The translations under genes were made by a program, and so were the position numbers. A stretch of DNA of 6,199 nucleotides from Porphyrobacter sp. GTDB lineage: Bacteria; Pseudomonadota; Alphaproteobacteria; Sphingomonadales; Sphingomonadaceae. Positions within the stretch are counted from its first letter, which is position 1. Each line of letters opens with the position of its first letter. Under the pieces are notes generated by a model that was given only the letters and a program-made list of their open reading frames with translations, did no database searches and was not told the origin of the DNA. Below, in pieces: positions 5,252 through 6,199 of the stretch. The stretch spans positions 1-6,199 of the forward strand of contig JACIYY010000204.1 of NCBI GenBank assembly GCA_014359685.1. Direction: 5' to 3'.

Positions 5252-6199
5252 GCGACCAGCCCGCGCGCTTCCAGCTCGCGCCGCGCGCTGTCGACCCGGT
5301 CCTCGGCCGTCTGCGAGGCGACCCATTCGGCCAGCACTGCCAGCCCGTCGGTGAAATCCTCGCGCGCCTCGAACCCCAGCACCTCGCGCGACAGGGCGGT
5401 ATCGCAGAAGCAGTGGCGGATATCGCCGGTGCGGGCCTTGCCGACGATCTCGGCCTCGATGTGGTTCTTCCCCATCGCGCGGGCGAGCTCGGCCGCCACC
5501 TCCCGGACCGAGCGGTCCTGGCCGGAGCCGATGTTGAAGGTGCCGCCCGCCGCCTGCGGCAGCACCAGCGCATCGGCGAAGGCGCGGGCGACGTCGTTGA
5601 CGTGCACGAAATCGCGCCGCTGCTCGCCATCTTCGAAGATCATTGGTGGCTGGCCGTTGAGCAGGCGCGCGGCGAAGATCGCCAGCACGCCGGTATAGGG
5701 GTTGGAGAGCGCCTGGCCGGGGCCATAGACGTTGAACAGCCGCAGGCACACGCTCTCCATGCCATAGGGCGCGGCCATGATATGGGTGGTGCGTTCCTGG
5801 ACGTATTTGTTGAGCGCATAGATCGAGGCGAGGCTGGGGCGCTTCCATTCCGGCGTCGCCACCGGGGTCAGCGGGCGCCCCTGCCTGTCCAGCGGCTCCC
5901 AATTGGCCTGCCCGTCGCGCAAGCTGCCGCGCGCCGCATCCTCCACCAGCGCGCCATCGGCATCGCGGTAGAGCCCTTCGCCATAGATGCTCATCGAGGA
6001 TGCGGTGACGACCCGGCGCACGGGCGCGTCGATCAGTTTCTCGAACAGCACGGCGGTGCCGACATCGTTGGTGGAGGTGTAGCGCTCGACCTCATACATC
6101 GACTGCCCGACGCCGACCTCGGCCGCGAGGTGGACGACGCTGTCGATGCCCTTCAGCGCCTGGGCCACCGCAGCGCCGTCGCGGATGTCGGCGCGGACC
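5248..6199 (-). CDS. NAD-dependent sugar-nucleotide epimerase/dehydratase, dTDP-L-rhamnose 4-epimerase-like; 5' end beyond the window
   Basis: The C-terminal 316 residues of an extended SDR. The frame is open to the right edge, so about 50-60 N-terminal residues, including the glycine-rich NAD loop, are missing. A GTG at 6168 lies in frame but falls inside the fold and is not a credible start. Visible landmarks, numbered from the window edge: HLAAEVGVGQSMYE (23-36), NDVGTAVL (44-51), the catalytic-serine region ASSMSIYGEGLY (66-77), the YxxxK pair Y127/K131 (SIYALNK), RLFNVYGPGQ (153-162), GEQRRDFVHVNDVA (191-204) and FNIGSG (221-226). VGVGQSMYE and SSMSIYGEGLY resemble dTDP-L-rhamnose 4-epimerases, enzymes that yield dTDP-6-deoxy-L-talose, so this is the best guess for activity. 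The segment between GEGLY and YALNK, which in the relatives I recall carries paired cysteines, has none here. It is a soluble cytoplasmic enzyme, and its stop overlaps the next gene's ATG by 4 bases. Confidence 0.93.
   Translation of the reverse strand, partial: VRADIRDGAAVAQALKGIDSVVHLAAEVGVGQSMYEVERYTSTNDVGTAVLFEKLIDAPVRRVVTASSMSIYGEGLYRDADGALVEDAARGSLRDGQANWEPLDRQGRPLTPVATPEWKRPSLASIYALNKYVQERTTHIMAAPYGMESVCLRLFNVYGPGQALSNPYTGVLAIFAARLLNGQPPMIFEDGEQRRDFVHVNDVARAFADALVLPQAAGGTFNIGSGQDRSVREVAAELARAMGKNHIEAEIVGKARTGDIRHCFCDTALSREVLGFEAREDFTDGLAVLAEWVASQTAEDRVDSARRELEARGLVA

Noticed and set aside
4019..5698. A 559-codon open frame on the plus strand opposite the epimerases.
   Set aside because: Its translation is arginine/alanine/glycine-rich with no recognisable motif, and it lies antisense to two genes with clear catalytic motifs. 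Long antisense frames are expected when third positions are nearly always G or C.
4139..5902. A possible 587-residue extended version of the RfbE-like epimerase.
   Set aside because: Residues before the ATG at 5251 are an out-of-frame reading of the upstream epimerase. The Rossmann strand starts shortly after 5251.
1..6199. Search for tRNA, rRNA, CRISPR repeats, insertion-sequence ends, promoters and terminators.
   Set aside because: No candidates were seen. The window is wholly coding with overlapping genes, leaving no intergenic space where such elements would be expected.

Overview
The window is a single, gap-free stretch of genes, all on the minus strand. Base composition is very GC-rich with strong G/C at third codon positions. 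Together with the protein flavour this suggests a high-GC alphaproteobacterium, sphingomonad-like, but no rRNA or marker gene is present, so that placement is an inference.

Read in transcription order (from 6199 down to 1) there are six coding regions. (1) A 5'-truncated NAD-dependent sugar-nucleotide epimerase of the extended SDR family, resembling dTDP-L-rhamnose 4-epimerases (5248-6199). (2) A second extended SDR, closely resembling the CDP-paratose/CDP-tyvelose 2-epimerase RfbE (4139-5251). (3) A GT4-type GT-B glycosyltransferase with an EX7E motif (3027-4142). (4)-(6) Three consecutive CgeB-type GT-B glycosyltransferases (1906-3030, 818-1909 and 1-821, the last cut by the window edge). 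The three CgeB-type proteins align without gaps over their first 40 residues and are tandem paralogues.

Every one of the five gene junctions is the same 4-base overlap (ATGA or GTGA), so the block is almost certainly one translationally coupled operon. No promoter, terminator, RNA gene, mobile element, repeat array or intergenic space is visible; both operon ends lie outside the window.

The two epimerases would reshape nucleotide-activated (probably deoxy) sugars, and the four soluble, cytoplasmic glycosyltransferases would then transfer sugars to an acceptor not encoded here. No flippase, polymerase, membrane anchor or polyketide/peptide gene is in view, so the product (surface polysaccharide, glycolipid, glycosylated protein or small molecule) cannot be decided from this window.
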